A stretch of 64,000 nucleotides of DNA from NCBI RefSeq assembly GCF_014595885.1, contig NZ_JABUKC010000001.1:864815-928814 (forward strand), in the 5' to 3' direction. The DNA is from Microcella alkalica. GTDB lineage: Bacteria; Actinomycetota; Actinomycetes; Actinomycetales; Microbacteriaceae. Both the position numbers and the translations under genes were made by a program. A model generated the notes under the pieces. The model did not search any database and was not told the DNA's origin. It saw only the letters and a list, made by a program, of their open reading frames with translations. Positions 7,493-15,186 of the stretch are shown piece by piece; the stretch's first letter is position 1, and every line of letters starts with the position of its first letter.

Positions 7493-8539
7493 GTGAGCGA
7501 CGCACCCGGCATCCCGCCCGGTGCCTCCCTCGTGCCGTCGGCCGCTCAGGCCGCACTGCTATCCGCTCCGTCGGTGCCGTCGGCGACCTCGGCGGCGTCC
7601 GCCGCGACGGGGCCGATCTCGGTGCACCGCCGCGTCGGCTCGAGCTCGCTGCGGGTGTTCCCGATCGCGCTCTCGGGCGCGTCGTTCGGCTGGACGGCCG
7701 ACGAGCGGGCGACCACGAGCATCCTCGATCGGTTCCTCGAGCTCGGCGGCGACTTCATCGACACGGCCGACTCGTACGCCGGTGGCCGCAGCGAGATCAT
7801 GATCGGCAACTGGATGCGCCGCCGCGGTGCGCGCGATCGCCTCACGATCGCGACCAAGGTCGGCAAGAGCGCCGACAACCCCGGTCTCTCGGCGCGCAGC
7901 GTCACGGCTGCCGTGACGGCGTCGCTGTCACGGCTCGGCGTCGAGGCGATCGACCTGCTCTACCTCCACGTCGACGACCCGACCGTGCCCTTCGACGAGA
8001 CGCTCGCCGCCGTCGACGGGCTGATCCGTGCCGGCAAGGTGCGCCACTTCGGCGGCTCGCACCACATCGCCGACCGACTCGTGGCCGCCCGCATCGCGTC
8101 GGGGCAGCTCGGCTTCGCCTCGATGGTCGCGCTGCAGAACCAGTACCACCTGCTGCACCGCGACGAGGTCGAAGGAGCCCTGGGGCTCGTCGCCGCGCAG
8201 CTCGATCTCGGCATCATGCCGCGCTTCGCCCTCGCGGCGGGCTTCCTCGCCGGGCGGTATCGCACGCGCGCCGATCTCGAGGGCAGTGCGCGCGGGGCGA
8301 CCGCCTCCCGCTACCTCAACCGCCGGGGGCTCCGCGTGCTGAGCGCGGTCGACCGGGTCGCCGACGACCTCGGCACGCACCCGGCGGCGGTCTCGCTCGC
8401 CTGGCTGCTGAGCCGTCCGCGCGTCGTGGCGCCCGTCGTGGGCGTGAGCGCGCCCGAGCAGCTCGACGCCGTCATGGCGGCGCCGTCACTCGGCCTCGGG
8501 CGTCATGAGCTCACCGAGCTCGACCGCGCGAGCGCGTAG
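7493..8539 (+). CDS. Aldo/keto reductase
   Basis: The protein is 348 residues and probably a cytoplasmic NADPH-dependent oxidoreductase of the AKR superfamily; the substrate is unknown. The catalytic tetrad is visible: Asp90 and Tyr95 in FIDTADSYAGGRSE, Lys122 in TIATKVG and His159 in LYLHVDD. The N-terminal 45 residues are Ala/Ser/Pro-rich and unlike the family, so a later start cannot be excluded, but the GTG at 7493 has GAGAGG upstream and no better start is seen. TACCGT at 7416-7421 is a possible -10. A TGTTCG-N5-CGAACA inverted repeat at 7327-7343 lies further upstream and could bind a regulator. Confidence 0.88.
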   Translation: MSDAPGIPPGASLVPSAAQAALLSAPSVPSATSAASAATGPISVHRRVGSSSLRVFPIALSGASFGWTADERATTSILDRFLELGGDFIDTADSYAGGRSEIMIGNWMRRRGARDRLTIATKVGKSADNPGLSARSVTAAVTASLSRLGVEAIDLLYLHVDDPTVPFDETLAAVDGLIRAGKVRHFGGSHHIADRLVAARIASGQLGFASMVALQNQYHLLHRDEVEGALGLVAAQLDLGIMPRFALAAGFLAGRYRTRADLEGSARGATASRYLNRRGLRVLSAVDRVADDLGTHPAAVSLAWLLSRPRVVAPVVGVSAPEQLDAVMAAPSLGLGRHELTELDRASA

Positions 8540-8551
8540 CGCCCGACGCGG

Positions 8552-8577
8552 CTCACCGGGCAGCGCCCGGCGGTGAG
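8552..8577. terminator. Hairpin between convergent aldo/keto reductase and TetR genes
   Basis: CTCACCG at 8552-8558 pairs with CGGTGAG at 8571-8577, and an inner GGGC/GCCC stem can stack on it. The hairpin fills the 40-base gap between the two converging stop codons and can serve both. Confidence 0.5.
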
Positions 8578-8579
8578 GA

Positions 8580-9170
8580 TCAGCCGGCCTGCGCGATGAC
8601 GCGGTCGAAGACGCGGCGCAGGGCGGCGCTCGCAGCGATGACGTCGCCGACGTGGCTCCAGGCCATCGCCCCGTCGTAGGCGAGCACGAGCTCGTCGGCG
8701 GCCTCGCCCGGCATCGGGTGGCTCATGCGCGTGAGGGTCTGCTCGAGCACCTCGTGCAGCGACTCGTGGAACTCGGTCACGACGCGGCGCACCGGGTGCG
8801 TCGGGTCGGGGAACTCCGCGGCGGCCTTGAGGAAGGGGCACCCGCGATAGCCGGGGGCGTTCACCTGGGCGACCACGGCATCCGCGACCAGCCGCAGGCC
8901 CACGCGAGGATCCTCGTGGGCCGTCACGAGGCCCGACAGCGACTCGAGGGCGGCGTCGCGCCGCGTCGAGATGTAGTCGAGCACGAGGCGGTCCTTCGAG
9001 CCGAAGTGCTTGTAGAAGGTCGCCTTGGTGACCTTCGACTCCGAGATCAGCAGGTCGACGCCGACCTGCCGGATGCCGTCGTCGTAGAAGCGGCGCATGG
9101 CCGTCTCGAGGATGCGGGCCTTCGCGGGCGCGACGCGTCGAGCGGTCTCGTGCGGGGCGGTGACCGTCAT
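8580..9170 (-). CDS. TetR/AcrR-family transcriptional repressor
   Basis: The 196-residue product has an N-terminal helix-turn-helix (about residues 20-65: ILETAMRRFYDDGIRQVGVDLL ... KATFYKHFGSKDRLV) and a C-terminal ligand domain containing APGYRGCPFLKAAAEFPDP, a pattern common in TetR regulators with a reactive-looking Cys. The ligand is unknown. The ATG at 9170 has GAGGAG a few bases upstream. An 8-bp-arm inverted repeat overlaps its own promoter (9294-9326), so autorepression is very likely. The divergent histidine-phosphatase gene starts about 75 bases beyond the operator and may or may not share control. Confidence 0.92.
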   Translation of the reverse strand: MTVTAPHETARRVAPAKARILETAMRRFYDDGIRQVGVDLLISESKVTKATFYKHFGSKDRLVLDYISTRRDAALESLSGLVTAHEDPRVGLRLVADAVVAQVNAPGYRGCPFLKAAAEFPDPTHPVRRVVTEFHESLHEVLEQTLTRMSHPMPGEAADELVLAYDGAMAWSHVGDVIAASAALRRVFDRVIAQAG

Positions 9171-9293
9171 CCGAGTCTCCTCACTGCGGGCGCCGCCTGC
9201 TCCGGATCAGGGGCGAACGGAGCGGCGGCGCACGCGCTGCCAGCGACGGGCTGGGTGACCCGCCGACCGGTGGCTGACGCCCTCGGTGCGCTC

Positions 9294-9326
9294 ACTGTAG
9301 CAGGGGACAGACGAGGTTGTCTGTCC
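9294..9326 (-). promoter_or_regulatory. Promoter and palindromic operator of the TetR gene
   Basis: On the minus strand an extended -10 (TGC-TACAGT, 9302 to 9294) precedes the gene by about 120 bases. Just upstream lies a perfect inverted repeat, GGACAGAC-N6-GTCTGTCC at 9305-9326, of the size and symmetry bound by TetR dimers. It covers the -10/-35 spacer and the -35 region, so bound repressor would block RNA polymerase. Confidence 0.75.
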
Positions 9327-9432
9327 GCATGTTCGCTCGGCGATGACCCCAGAACGGGGGATGCTGCGCACGGGCACCACGAGCGGCCCTCCGGGTGGCA
9401 TAGGGTCGAGGTTCGACGAAGGAGTGAGGCCC

Positions 9433-10035
9433 GTGTCCCGGTACGTCTACCTCGTGCGCCACGGCGAGCAGCAGGATGCGGAGCATGGCCTCCCCGACGG
9501 CCCCCTGAGCGGCCGCGGGCAGCGGCAGGCCATCGCCATCGCCGAGCGCCTGAGCGGCGTGCCCTTCACGAGCGTTCACACCTCGCCGCTGCAGCGCGCC
9601 GTCGAGACGGCGACGTTCATGACCGCGCGCATGCCCTCGATCGAGCCCGAGCCGACGGCCCTGCTCATGGACTGCATCCCCTCCGGCCCCTCACCCGACA
9701 TGCCGCACGCCTTCGAATCGTTCTTCGGCGGCGTGACGGAGGCCGAGATCGCAGCGGGCGAGGCCCAGATGGCCGACGCCACAGCCGAATGGCTGTCGCC
9801 GTCGCGGGATGACCGGCACGACCTGCTCATCACGCACAACTTCGTCATCGCCTGGTTCGTGCGCGAGGTTTTCGGCGCCCCCGCCTGGCGCTGGATGGGT
9901 GTCAACCAGGCCAACTGCGGGCTCACGATCATTCGCGTGCGCACGGCGAAGCCGCCCGTGCTCGTGTGCCACAACGACCTCGGCCACCTGCCGGCCGAGC
10001 TGCGCACGGGCCTGCCGGTCGAGCAGCCGTTCTAG
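9433..10035 (+). CDS. Histidine phosphatase family protein (phosphoglycerate-mutase-like)
   Basis: This is a 200-residue cytoplasmic protein of the histidine phosphatase superfamily. The phosphohistidine motif VRHGEQ is at residues 8-13, followed by GPLSGRGQRQA, a second Arg/His region (SPLQRAVETA) and a late LLITHNFVIAW that supplies the second catalytic His. The substrate cannot be read from the sequence. The GTG at 9433 is preferred because GAAGGAG lies upstream and the RHG motif then sits at its usual place. TAGGGT at 9401-9406 is a good -10 box. It converges on the DUF2236 gene with a 12-base gap. Confidence 0.88.
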   Translation: MSRYVYLVRHGEQQDAEHGLPDGPLSGRGQRQAIAIAERLSGVPFTSVHTSPLQRAVETATFMTARMPSIEPEPTALLMDCIPSGPSPDMPHAFESFFGGVTEAEIAAGEAQMADATAEWLSPSRDDRHDLLITHNFVIAWFVREVFGAPAWRWMGVNQANCGLTIIRVRTAKPPVLVCHNDLGHLPAELRTGLPVEQPF

Positions 10036-10047
10036 ACGCGGCGCGGG

Positions 10048-10947
10048 TCAGGCCGACTGGCGCGCGAGGCGCTCGAGCCGCTGCCGCGAGTAGCGCACGC
10101 TCGACGACTCGGGGCCGAGCAGCAGGCGCATGCCCGCGAGCATCAGGCGCGTGGCCGTGATGGCCGGCCACCACGGGCGACGCAGGCCGAGCATCCGCCG
10201 ATAGCGGGTCGGCAGGGAGGCCACGGCGCCGGCGAACAGGATGCGGTACCCGGGCCCGACGCCGCGGCCGAGGTTCGGCGACCGCAGCCAGCGCACGGCC
10301 TCGTCGACGCGAGCGTCGCGCCGCAGCACGGGCAGGTAGGAGGCGATCGCGGCGTCGAGCTCGGCGCGCGACCGCGGCGGGTCGGTCATGCCCATGAGCT
10401 CGCCCGCGCGGGCCCACTCGGCCACGTACTGGTCGGAGCCTCCCGGCACAGGCCCGCCCCAGGTCTCGTGCGAGCCGATGAAGGCGTCGGCGAAGACGCA
10501 GTGCACCCAGCCGACGAGATCGGCGTCGTCGGCGCGGTACGCGACCGGCTCGCCGTCGGCGCCGTCGTACTGGCCCTGCACCCGCTCGTGCAGGCGCGCG
10601 ACCCAGGCGCAGCCCGCCTCGGCCTCGGCTCGGGCGGCGAAGGTGGTCGTGAGCACCCACCGCACCGTGCCGGCGAGTCGCCCGAGCGGGTCGGTGCGGT
10701 ACCGGCTGTGGTCGTGCACGCCCGCCATCGCGCCGGGGTGCAGCGTCTGCATGAGCAGCGCGCGGATGCCGGCGACGATCGTCGGCGTCGCGCTGTGCAC
10801 TGCCCAGACGGCCGAGCCGGGTCCGAAGAAGCCGTCGTCGTCGCCGTCGGCGAGCGCCCTGACCCAGCCGGGCTCGCCGTTCGGCTCGCCGGAGAACATG
10901 ACGAGCACGCGGGCGCGGGCGCGCTCGACGAGGGCGGGGCGGGGCAT
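10048..10947 (-). CDS. Oxygenase MpaB family protein (DUF2236)
   Basis: The 299-residue product has the marks of the MpaB/DUF2236 family, haem-b-binding oxygenases related to latex-clearing protein: an early GSAVWAVHSATPTIVAGIRALLMQ, then HPGAMAGVHDHSRYRTDPLGRL with conserved His, and HCVFADAFIGSHETWG in the middle. The reaction and substrate here are unknown. The ATG at 10947 is taken because GACAGT lies nine bases upstream as a -10-like box; a GTG at 10968 in the same frame is the alternative. The C-terminus is basic and there is no signal peptide. It is divergent from the persulfide operon. Confidence 0.85.
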   Translation of the reverse strand: MPRPALVERARARVLVMFSGEPNGEPGWVRALADGDDDGFFGPGSAVWAVHSATPTIVAGIRALLMQTLHPGAMAGVHDHSRYRTDPLGRLAGTVRWVLTTTFAARAEAEAGCAWVARLHERVQGQYDGADGEPVAYRADDADLVGWVHCVFADAFIGSHETWGGPVPGGSDQYVAEWARAGELMGMTDPPRSRAELDAAIASYLPVLRRDARVDEAVRWLRSPNLGRGVGPGYRILFAGAVASLPTRYRRMLGLRRPWWPAITATRLMLAGMRLLLGPESSSVRYSRQRLERLARQSA

Positions 10948-11046
10948 GATGGAAGCACTGTCGCACACCGTGCTGGGCGATCGGCGAGCGGCGCCGTCGC
11001 GCGACGGGGCGCAGCCTTCGCCCTGAGCGAATCAACCGTGGCCGCG

Positions 11047-11075
11047 TTGCAATAATACCCCCGGGGGTATACGGT
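11047..11075 (+). promoter_or_regulatory. Promoter of the persulfide operon with embedded CstR-type operator
   Basis: TTGCAA at 11047-11052 and TACGGT at 11070-11075 form a 17-spaced promoter, and the ATG follows the -10 by six bases, so the transcript is leaderless. The spacer holds a perfect 16-bp palindrome, ATACCCCCGGGGGTAT (11055-11070). C-tract/G-tract palindromes of this kind are the known operators of CsoR/CstR repressors. The third gene of the operon encodes such a repressor, so negative autoregulation is the natural reading. Confidence 0.85.
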
Positions 11076-11081
11076 CGAGTC

Positions 11082-12758
11082 ATGAGCGAGCCCCGCACCT
11101 ACGTCATCATCGGCGGTGTCGCCGGCGGCATGTCCGCCGCCACCCGCCTCCGTCGCCTGGACGAGCACGCCCGCATCGTCGTGCTCGAGCGCGGCGAGCA
11201 CGTGAGTTTCGCCAACTGCGGCCTGCCCTACCACGTCGGCGGGGTCATCGAGCGCCGCGAGGCTCTCGTGCTGCAGACGCCCGCAGCCCTCGGCGCCCGC
11301 TTCGGCCTCGACGTGCGCGTGCGCACCGAGGCGATCGCGATCGACCGCGAGCGGCGCGAGGTCGTCGTGCGCGACCTCGACTCCGGCGAGCGGCAGCGCA
11401 TCGCCTACGACGCCCTCGTGCTGAGCCCGGGCGCGAGCCCCGTCCGCATCCCCATTCCCGGCGTCGAGCGAGGCCTCGCCCTGCGTGACCTCGCCGACAT
11501 GGACGCCATCATCGAGCGCGCGGCGGATGCCCGGCGCGTGGTCGTGGCCGGCGGCGGGTTCATCGGCCTCGAGCTCGCCGAGAACCTGCGCCACCGCGGG
11601 CTCGAGGTGACCGTCGTGGAGCTGCTGCCGCAGCTGCTGCGGCCATTCGACGTCGAGATGGCGCACCTCGTCGCCGAGCGGCTGCGCGACCACGGCGTCG
11701 ACGTGCGTCTGGGCACCGCGCTCTCCGCCATCGAGACCGACCACGTCGTGCTCGACGCCGGCGCCGAGACCCTGCCGGCCGACCTCGTGATCCTGTCGGT
11801 CGGCGTGCGCCCCGACTCGCAGCTGGCGAAGGATGCCGGGCTCGAGCTCGACGCGCGCGGCTACATCGTCGTCGACGAGCACCAGCGCACCTCGGATCCC
11901 GCGATCTACGCCGTCGGCGACGCCGCGCTCAAGCAGCGCTTCGAGGGTCCCGCGACGCCCGTGTGGCTCGCCGGTCTCGCGAACCGGCACGGTCGGCTCG
12001 CCGCCGACGCGATCGCCGGGCGCGCGCATCCCGCCGCCCCCGCCTTCGGCACCGCCGTCATCGGCGTCTTCGGGCTCACCGCCGCCGTCGTCGGCCGCAC
12101 CGAGCGCGAGCTGCGCGAGGAGGGGCGGGCGATCCGCGTCATCCACACTCACCCGAGCGACCACGCGGGCTACTACCCGGGCGCGACCACGCTCGCCCTC
12201 AAGCTCATCGTCGACGCCGAGACCGACCGCATCCTCGGCGCGCAGGCCGTCGGCGAGAACGGCGCCGACAAGCGCATCGACGTCATCGCGACCGCCATGG
12301 CCGGCGGGCTGACAGGGCGGCAGCTGGCCGACCTCGAACTGGCCTACGCGCCGCAGTTCGCGAGCGCGAAAGACCCGATCAACATGCTCGGCTACGTCGA
12401 CGACAACCTCATCGACGGCGAGCCCAGCGTGCAGTGGCACGAGCTCGACGCGCGACTCGCGGAGGGCTGGCGCCTCATCGACGTGCGCACGGTCGCCGAG
12501 CATGCGGCGGGGGCCATCCCCGGCTCCGAGCTTATGCCGCTCGACGAGCTGCGCCAGCACGCCGAGTCGCTGCGCGGGCAGCGCGTCATCGTGCACTGCA
12601 AGGTCGGCCAGCGCGGCCACACTGCGGCGTCGCTGCTGCGGCAGTACGGTGTCGAGGCCGCCAACCTCGACGGCGGCTACACCACGTGGGCCGCCGGCAC
12701 GGCGGCGCTCGCCGCGGCGACGACCACCACCACCACCACGGCATCCACCACCCGCTGA
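11082..12758 (+). CDS. CoA-disulfide/CoA-persulfide reductase with C-terminal rhodanese domain
   Basis: This is a 558-residue flavoprotein. An FAD-binding GGVAGG motif lies at residues 11-16 and the redox-active Cys46 in SFANCGLPYH, the signature of CoA-disulfide reductases with a single active-site Cys. A second Rossmann motif (VVAGGGFIGLELAENL, near residue 150) binds NAD(P)H, followed by a dimerisation domain. A rhodanese domain (about 455-545) has its active Cys in HCKVGQRG. Fusion proteins of this type reduce CoA disulfide, CoA persulfide or polysulfide using NAD(P)H. The end is a Thr/Ala-rich run. It is the first gene of an operon with a rhodanese and a CstR-type repressor, which points to persulfide detoxification in the cytoplasm. 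Confidence 0.92.
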   Translation: MSEPRTYVIIGGVAGGMSAATRLRRLDEHARIVVLERGEHVSFANCGLPYHVGGVIERREALVLQTPAALGARFGLDVRVRTEAIAIDRERREVVVRDLDSGERQRIAYDALVLSPGASPVRIPIPGVERGLALRDLADMDAIIERAADARRVVVAGGGFIGLELAENLRHRGLEVTVVELLPQLLRPFDVEMAHLVAERLRDHGVDVRLGTALSAIETDHVVLDAGAETLPADLVILSVGVRPDSQLAKDAGLELDARGYIVVDEHQRTSDPAIYAVGDAALKQRFEGPATPVWLAGLANRHGRLAADAIAGRAHPAAPAFGTAVIGVFGLTAAVVGRTERELREEGRAIRVIHTHPSDHAGYYPGATTLALKLIVDAETDRILGAQAVGENGADKRIDVIATAMAGGLTGRQLADLELAYAPQFASAKDPINMLGYVDDNLIDGEPSVQWHELDARLAEGWRLIDVRTVAEHAAGAIPGSELMPLDELRQHAESLRGQRVIVHCKVGQRGHTAASLLRQYGVEAANLDGGYTTWAAGTAALAAATTTTTTTASTTR

Positions 12759-12771
12759 CCAGGAGGCACCC

Positions 12772-13086
12772 ATGGCTGACGAGATCACCGTCGACGAGCT
12801 CGCGCGCCTGCGCGCGCTCGGTCCCCTCACCCTGATCGACGTGCGCGAGCCCGACGAGTTCGTCGCCGCGCACGTGCCCGGCGCTCGCCTCGTGCCGCTC
12901 GCCACGGTGCCCGAGGCGGCCGACGACCTCGTCGGCGACGATCGCGTGTACGTCATCTGCCACTCGGGCGGTCGCAGTCTGCGCGCCGCCGACTACCTCG
13001 TCGCGCGCGGCATCGACGCCGTCTCGGTCGCCGGCGGCACGTCGGCGTGGGTGCAGCGCGGCCTCGACTACGACACGGGGGAGTGA
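12772..13086 (+). CDS. Single-domain rhodanese (sulfurtransferase)
   Basis: This is a 104-residue rhodanese-like domain with the family motifs LIDVREPDEF, AHVPGARLVPL and the active-site loop VICHSGGRS, giving catalytic Cys63. Such proteins carry sulfane sulfur as an enzyme persulfide and pass it to acceptors. The ATG at 12772 has AGGAGG seven bases upstream; the frame is open further upstream but lies inside the previous gene. Its place between the CoA-persulfide reductase and the repressor gene suggests that it hands sulfur between these pathways. Confidence 0.93.
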   Translation: MADEITVDELARLRALGPLTLIDVREPDEFVAAHVPGARLVPLATVPEAADDLVGDDRVYVICHSGGRSLRAADYLVARGIDAVSVAGGTSAWVQRGLDYDTGE

Positions 13087-13087
13087 G

Positions 13088-13354
13088 ATGACGACGATTC
13101 CCGCCGACGAGGCTCGGAAGATCGCCAACCGCCTGCGGCGCGCGCAGGGTCAGCTGACCGCCGTGCTCGGCATGATCGAGGAGGGCCGGGACTGCCGCGA
13201 CATCGTCATGCAGCTCTCCGCCGCCTCGAGCGCGATCGACCGCGCCGGCTTCGCGATCATCGCCTCGGCGATGAAGGAGTGCCTGCGCGACGACGCCGAC
13301 GGCTCGAGCGTCGAGGTCGCCGACCTCGAGAAGCTGTTCCTCAGCCTCTCCTGA
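13088..13354 (+). CDS. CstR-type persulfide-sensing repressor (CsoR/RcnR family, DUF156)
   Basis: This is an 88-residue all-helical repressor. The family core KIANRLRRAQGQLTAVLGMI is at the N-terminus. The two sensor cysteines are Cys36 (GRDCRDIV) and Cys65 (MKECL). In copper-binding CsoR the third ligand is a His four residues before the second Cys; here that position is Ala61, so a copper site is incomplete and the two-Cys arrangement matches CstR, which forms di- to tetrasulfide links with persulfides. The start codon follows the rhodanese stop by one base. The operator inside the operon promoter supports autoregulation that is relieved by sulfide or polysulfide stress. Confidence 0.88.
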   Translation: MTTIPADEARKIANRLRRAQGQLTAVLGMIEEGRDCRDIVMQLSAASSAIDRAGFAIIASAMKECLRDDADGSSVEVADLEKLFLSLS

Positions 13355-13363
13355 GCCCAGAGC

Positions 13364-13852
13364 TCACTCCAGCGGCTTCCCGAGCCAGAGGGTCGCGTTC
13401 GGGTTGTCGTTGAACGGCTCGATCGGCCGATAGCCGAGCGCGTCGTACAGCGCGCCCGCCGCCACCTGCGCGTGGTGGGTGTCGAGCACGAGCTCGCGGG
13501 CGCCCGCCTCGCGCGCACGGCGCTCGAGCTCGAGCATGAGCGCGCGACCGGCGCCGATGCGGCGCGCGTGCGGCTGCACCCACACGTGCTTGACCTCGCG
13601 GCGCGCGCCGAGCGGCCCGTCGGGCACCGTGCGGATGCCGCCGCAGCCGACGTCCGCGGGCTCCCCGGCGAGGTTCTCGCCCTCGACGAGCAGGAAGACG
13701 CCCGCGGGAGGCGTGAATCGCTCGGCCTCCACGACGGGGCGCCGGTAGCCGCCCTGCTCGGCGGGGAACCCCTCCGCCCGCGCGGCGAAGTACTGGTCGA
13801 GCAGCGCCGCGGCGATCGGGTCGGTCGGCGCGGCCTCGCGGAAGGTCACCAT
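13364..13852 (-). CDS. GNAT-family N-acetyltransferase
   Basis: This is a 162-residue acetyl-CoA-dependent acyltransferase of unknown substrate. The GNAT core is visible: a strand ending in VKHVWVQPHARRIGAGRALM (motif A with the acetyl-CoA loop) and a later ELVLDTHHAQVAAGALYDALGYRPI (motif B). The ATG at 13852 is chosen because a minus-strand TAGGCT (13865 to 13860) lies seven bases before it, which implies a leaderless transcript. The gene is divergent from dapB, whose own leaderless promoter is about 40 bases away, and it converges on the CstR gene. Confidence 0.9.
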   Translation of the reverse strand: MVTFREAAPTDPIAAALLDQYFAARAEGFPAEQGGYRRPVVEAERFTPPAGVFLLVEGENLAGEPADVGCGGIRTVPDGPLGARREVKHVWVQPHARRIGAGRALMLELERRAREAGARELVLDTHHAQVAAGALYDALGYRPIEPFNDNPNATLWLGKPLE

Positions 13853-13912
13853 GCGCCTCAGCCTAGGCGGGTACTCGGCGAGCCCGCGGCCGCCCGCCGG
13901 TAGGCTCTCAGC

Positions 13913-14713
13913 ATGGTCATCCGAGTCGCCGTCGTCGGCGCGAGCGGCCGCCTCGGCTCGGTCGCGAGCCGCGTCATCGAGCAGCGCCCCGACCTCGAGC
14001 TTGTCGCTCGCCTGAACTCCCGCAGCTCCCTCGACGACATGCTCGGCGCCGATGTCGTGCTCGACGTCACGCACCCCGGCGTCTCGCCCACGGTCGTCGA
14101 CCACGCTGTGCGCGCCGGACTCGACGTCGTCGTCGGCACGAGCGGCTGGAGCGAGGATCGCGTGCGCAGCCTGCGCACCCTGCTGGCGCAGCACGAGGAT
14201 GCCGGGGTCGTCATCATCCCGAACTTCTCGATCGGGTCGGTGCTCGCGACGCACTTCGCGACCATCGCCGCGCGCTTCTACGAGTCGATCGAGATCGTGG
14301 AGGCCCACCACGCCGCCAAGGTCGACTCGCCGAGCGGCACGGCTGTGCGCACCGCCGAGCTCATCGGCCACGCACGAGCTGAGCTCGGCCCCGTGGTCGC
14401 GCCGCACGTCGATCAGCGCGCGAGGGGCCAGCAGGTCGCGAGCGTGCCCATCCACTCGCTGCGTCTGCAGGGCGTCGTAGCCAAGCAGGAGGTCCATTTC
14501 GGCGGCACCGGCGAGGTGCTGACGCTCACGCACGAGACGCTCTCGCCGGCTGCGTACGAGCAGGGCATCGTGCTGGCACTCCGCGCCGCGCGCGAGGTTC
14601 GGGGGCTCGTCATCGGGCTCGATCGCCTGATCGGGCTCGGCGCCGACGGCGCGGCGAGCGACAGCGCTCCGGCGGCGGGCGCCGGCGACGCCCCCGAGCA
14701 CGGCGGTTGCTGA
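13913..14713 (+). CDS. dapB: 4-hydroxy-tetrahydrodipicolinate reductase
   Basis: DapB catalyses the second committed step of the diaminopimelate/lysine pathway, reducing hydroxytetrahydrodipicolinate with NAD(P)H in the cytoplasm. The 266-residue product has the nucleotide motif VVGASGRLG at the start and the family signature EAHHAAKVDSPSGTA beginning at Glu130, with the catalytic His132-His133 and Lys136. The C-terminal 25 residues (after about 240) are an Ala/Gly-rich tail not typical of the family. TAGGCT at 13901-13906 lies six bases before the ATG, so translation probably starts on a leaderless mRNA. Confidence 0.96.
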   Translation: MVIRVAVVGASGRLGSVASRVIEQRPDLELVARLNSRSSLDDMLGADVVLDVTHPGVSPTVVDHAVRAGLDVVVGTSGWSEDRVRSLRTLLAQHEDAGVVIIPNFSIGSVLATHFATIAARFYESIEIVEAHHAAKVDSPSGTAVRTAELIGHARAELGPVVAPHVDQRARGQQVASVPIHSLRLQGVVAKQEVHFGGTGEVLTLTHETLSPAAYEQGIVLALRAAREVRGLVIGLDRLIGLGADGAASDSAPAAGAGDAPEHGGC

Positions 14714-14714
14714 G

Positions 14715-15170
14715 GTGCGCGGTCGGCTGCGCTTCGGTGCGCTCGCGATGGGCGCGCTGCTGCTGCTGTACCTCGTCTTCACGATCTTCTACGCCGTGCA
14801 GCTCGTGACCGATCCGCAGCCGGTCGCCCGCGTCATCGGCTGGGCGCTCATCGTGCTGCCCCTGCTCGGCATCTGGTTCGCGGCGGCTGAGTTCCTCTTC
14901 GGCTTCCGCAGCGAGCGCCTCGCGGTCGCGCTCGAACTCGAGGGCGGCCTGCCCGAGGACGAGCTGCCCGCGCGTGCGAGCGGCCGGGTCGAGCGCGCGG
15001 CGGCCGATGAGATCTTCACGCGCTACGCCGCCGAGGTCGAGCAGCATCCTGCGTCGTGGCGGCACTGGTTCCGCCTCTCGCTCGCCTACGACGGTGCCCG
15101 CGACCGGCGCCGGGCGCGGTGGGCGATGCGCGAGGCAATCCGGCTCGCCCGCGCCGAGGGCACCCTCTGA
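14715..15170 (+). CDS. Two-helix membrane protein with soluble C-terminal domain
   Basis: This is a 151-residue protein that starts with GTG one base after the dapB stop, so it is probably translated from the dapB transcript. Two transmembrane segments (about residues 9-30 and 41-62) precede a charged, helical cytoplasmic part ([28 protein letters not shown]) that looks like one or two TPR-like helices. No enzyme motif is visible. A link to lysine or cell-wall synthesis is suggested only by position. Confidence 0.65.
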   Translation: MRGRLRFGALAMGALLLLYLVFTIFYAVQLVTDPQPVARVIGWALIVLPLLGIWFAAAEFLFGFRSERLAVALELEGGLPEDELPARASGRVERAAADEIFTRYAAEVEQHPASWRHWFRLSLAYDGARDRRRARWAMREAIRLARAEGTL

Positions 15171-15186
15171 GCGGCGCCGCTCGGGG

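Noticed and set aside
13088..13354. Copper sensor CsoR
   Set aside because: The His ligand of the CsoR copper site is Ala61 here, and no copper pump or chaperone is in the operon, which instead encodes sulfur-transfer enzymes.
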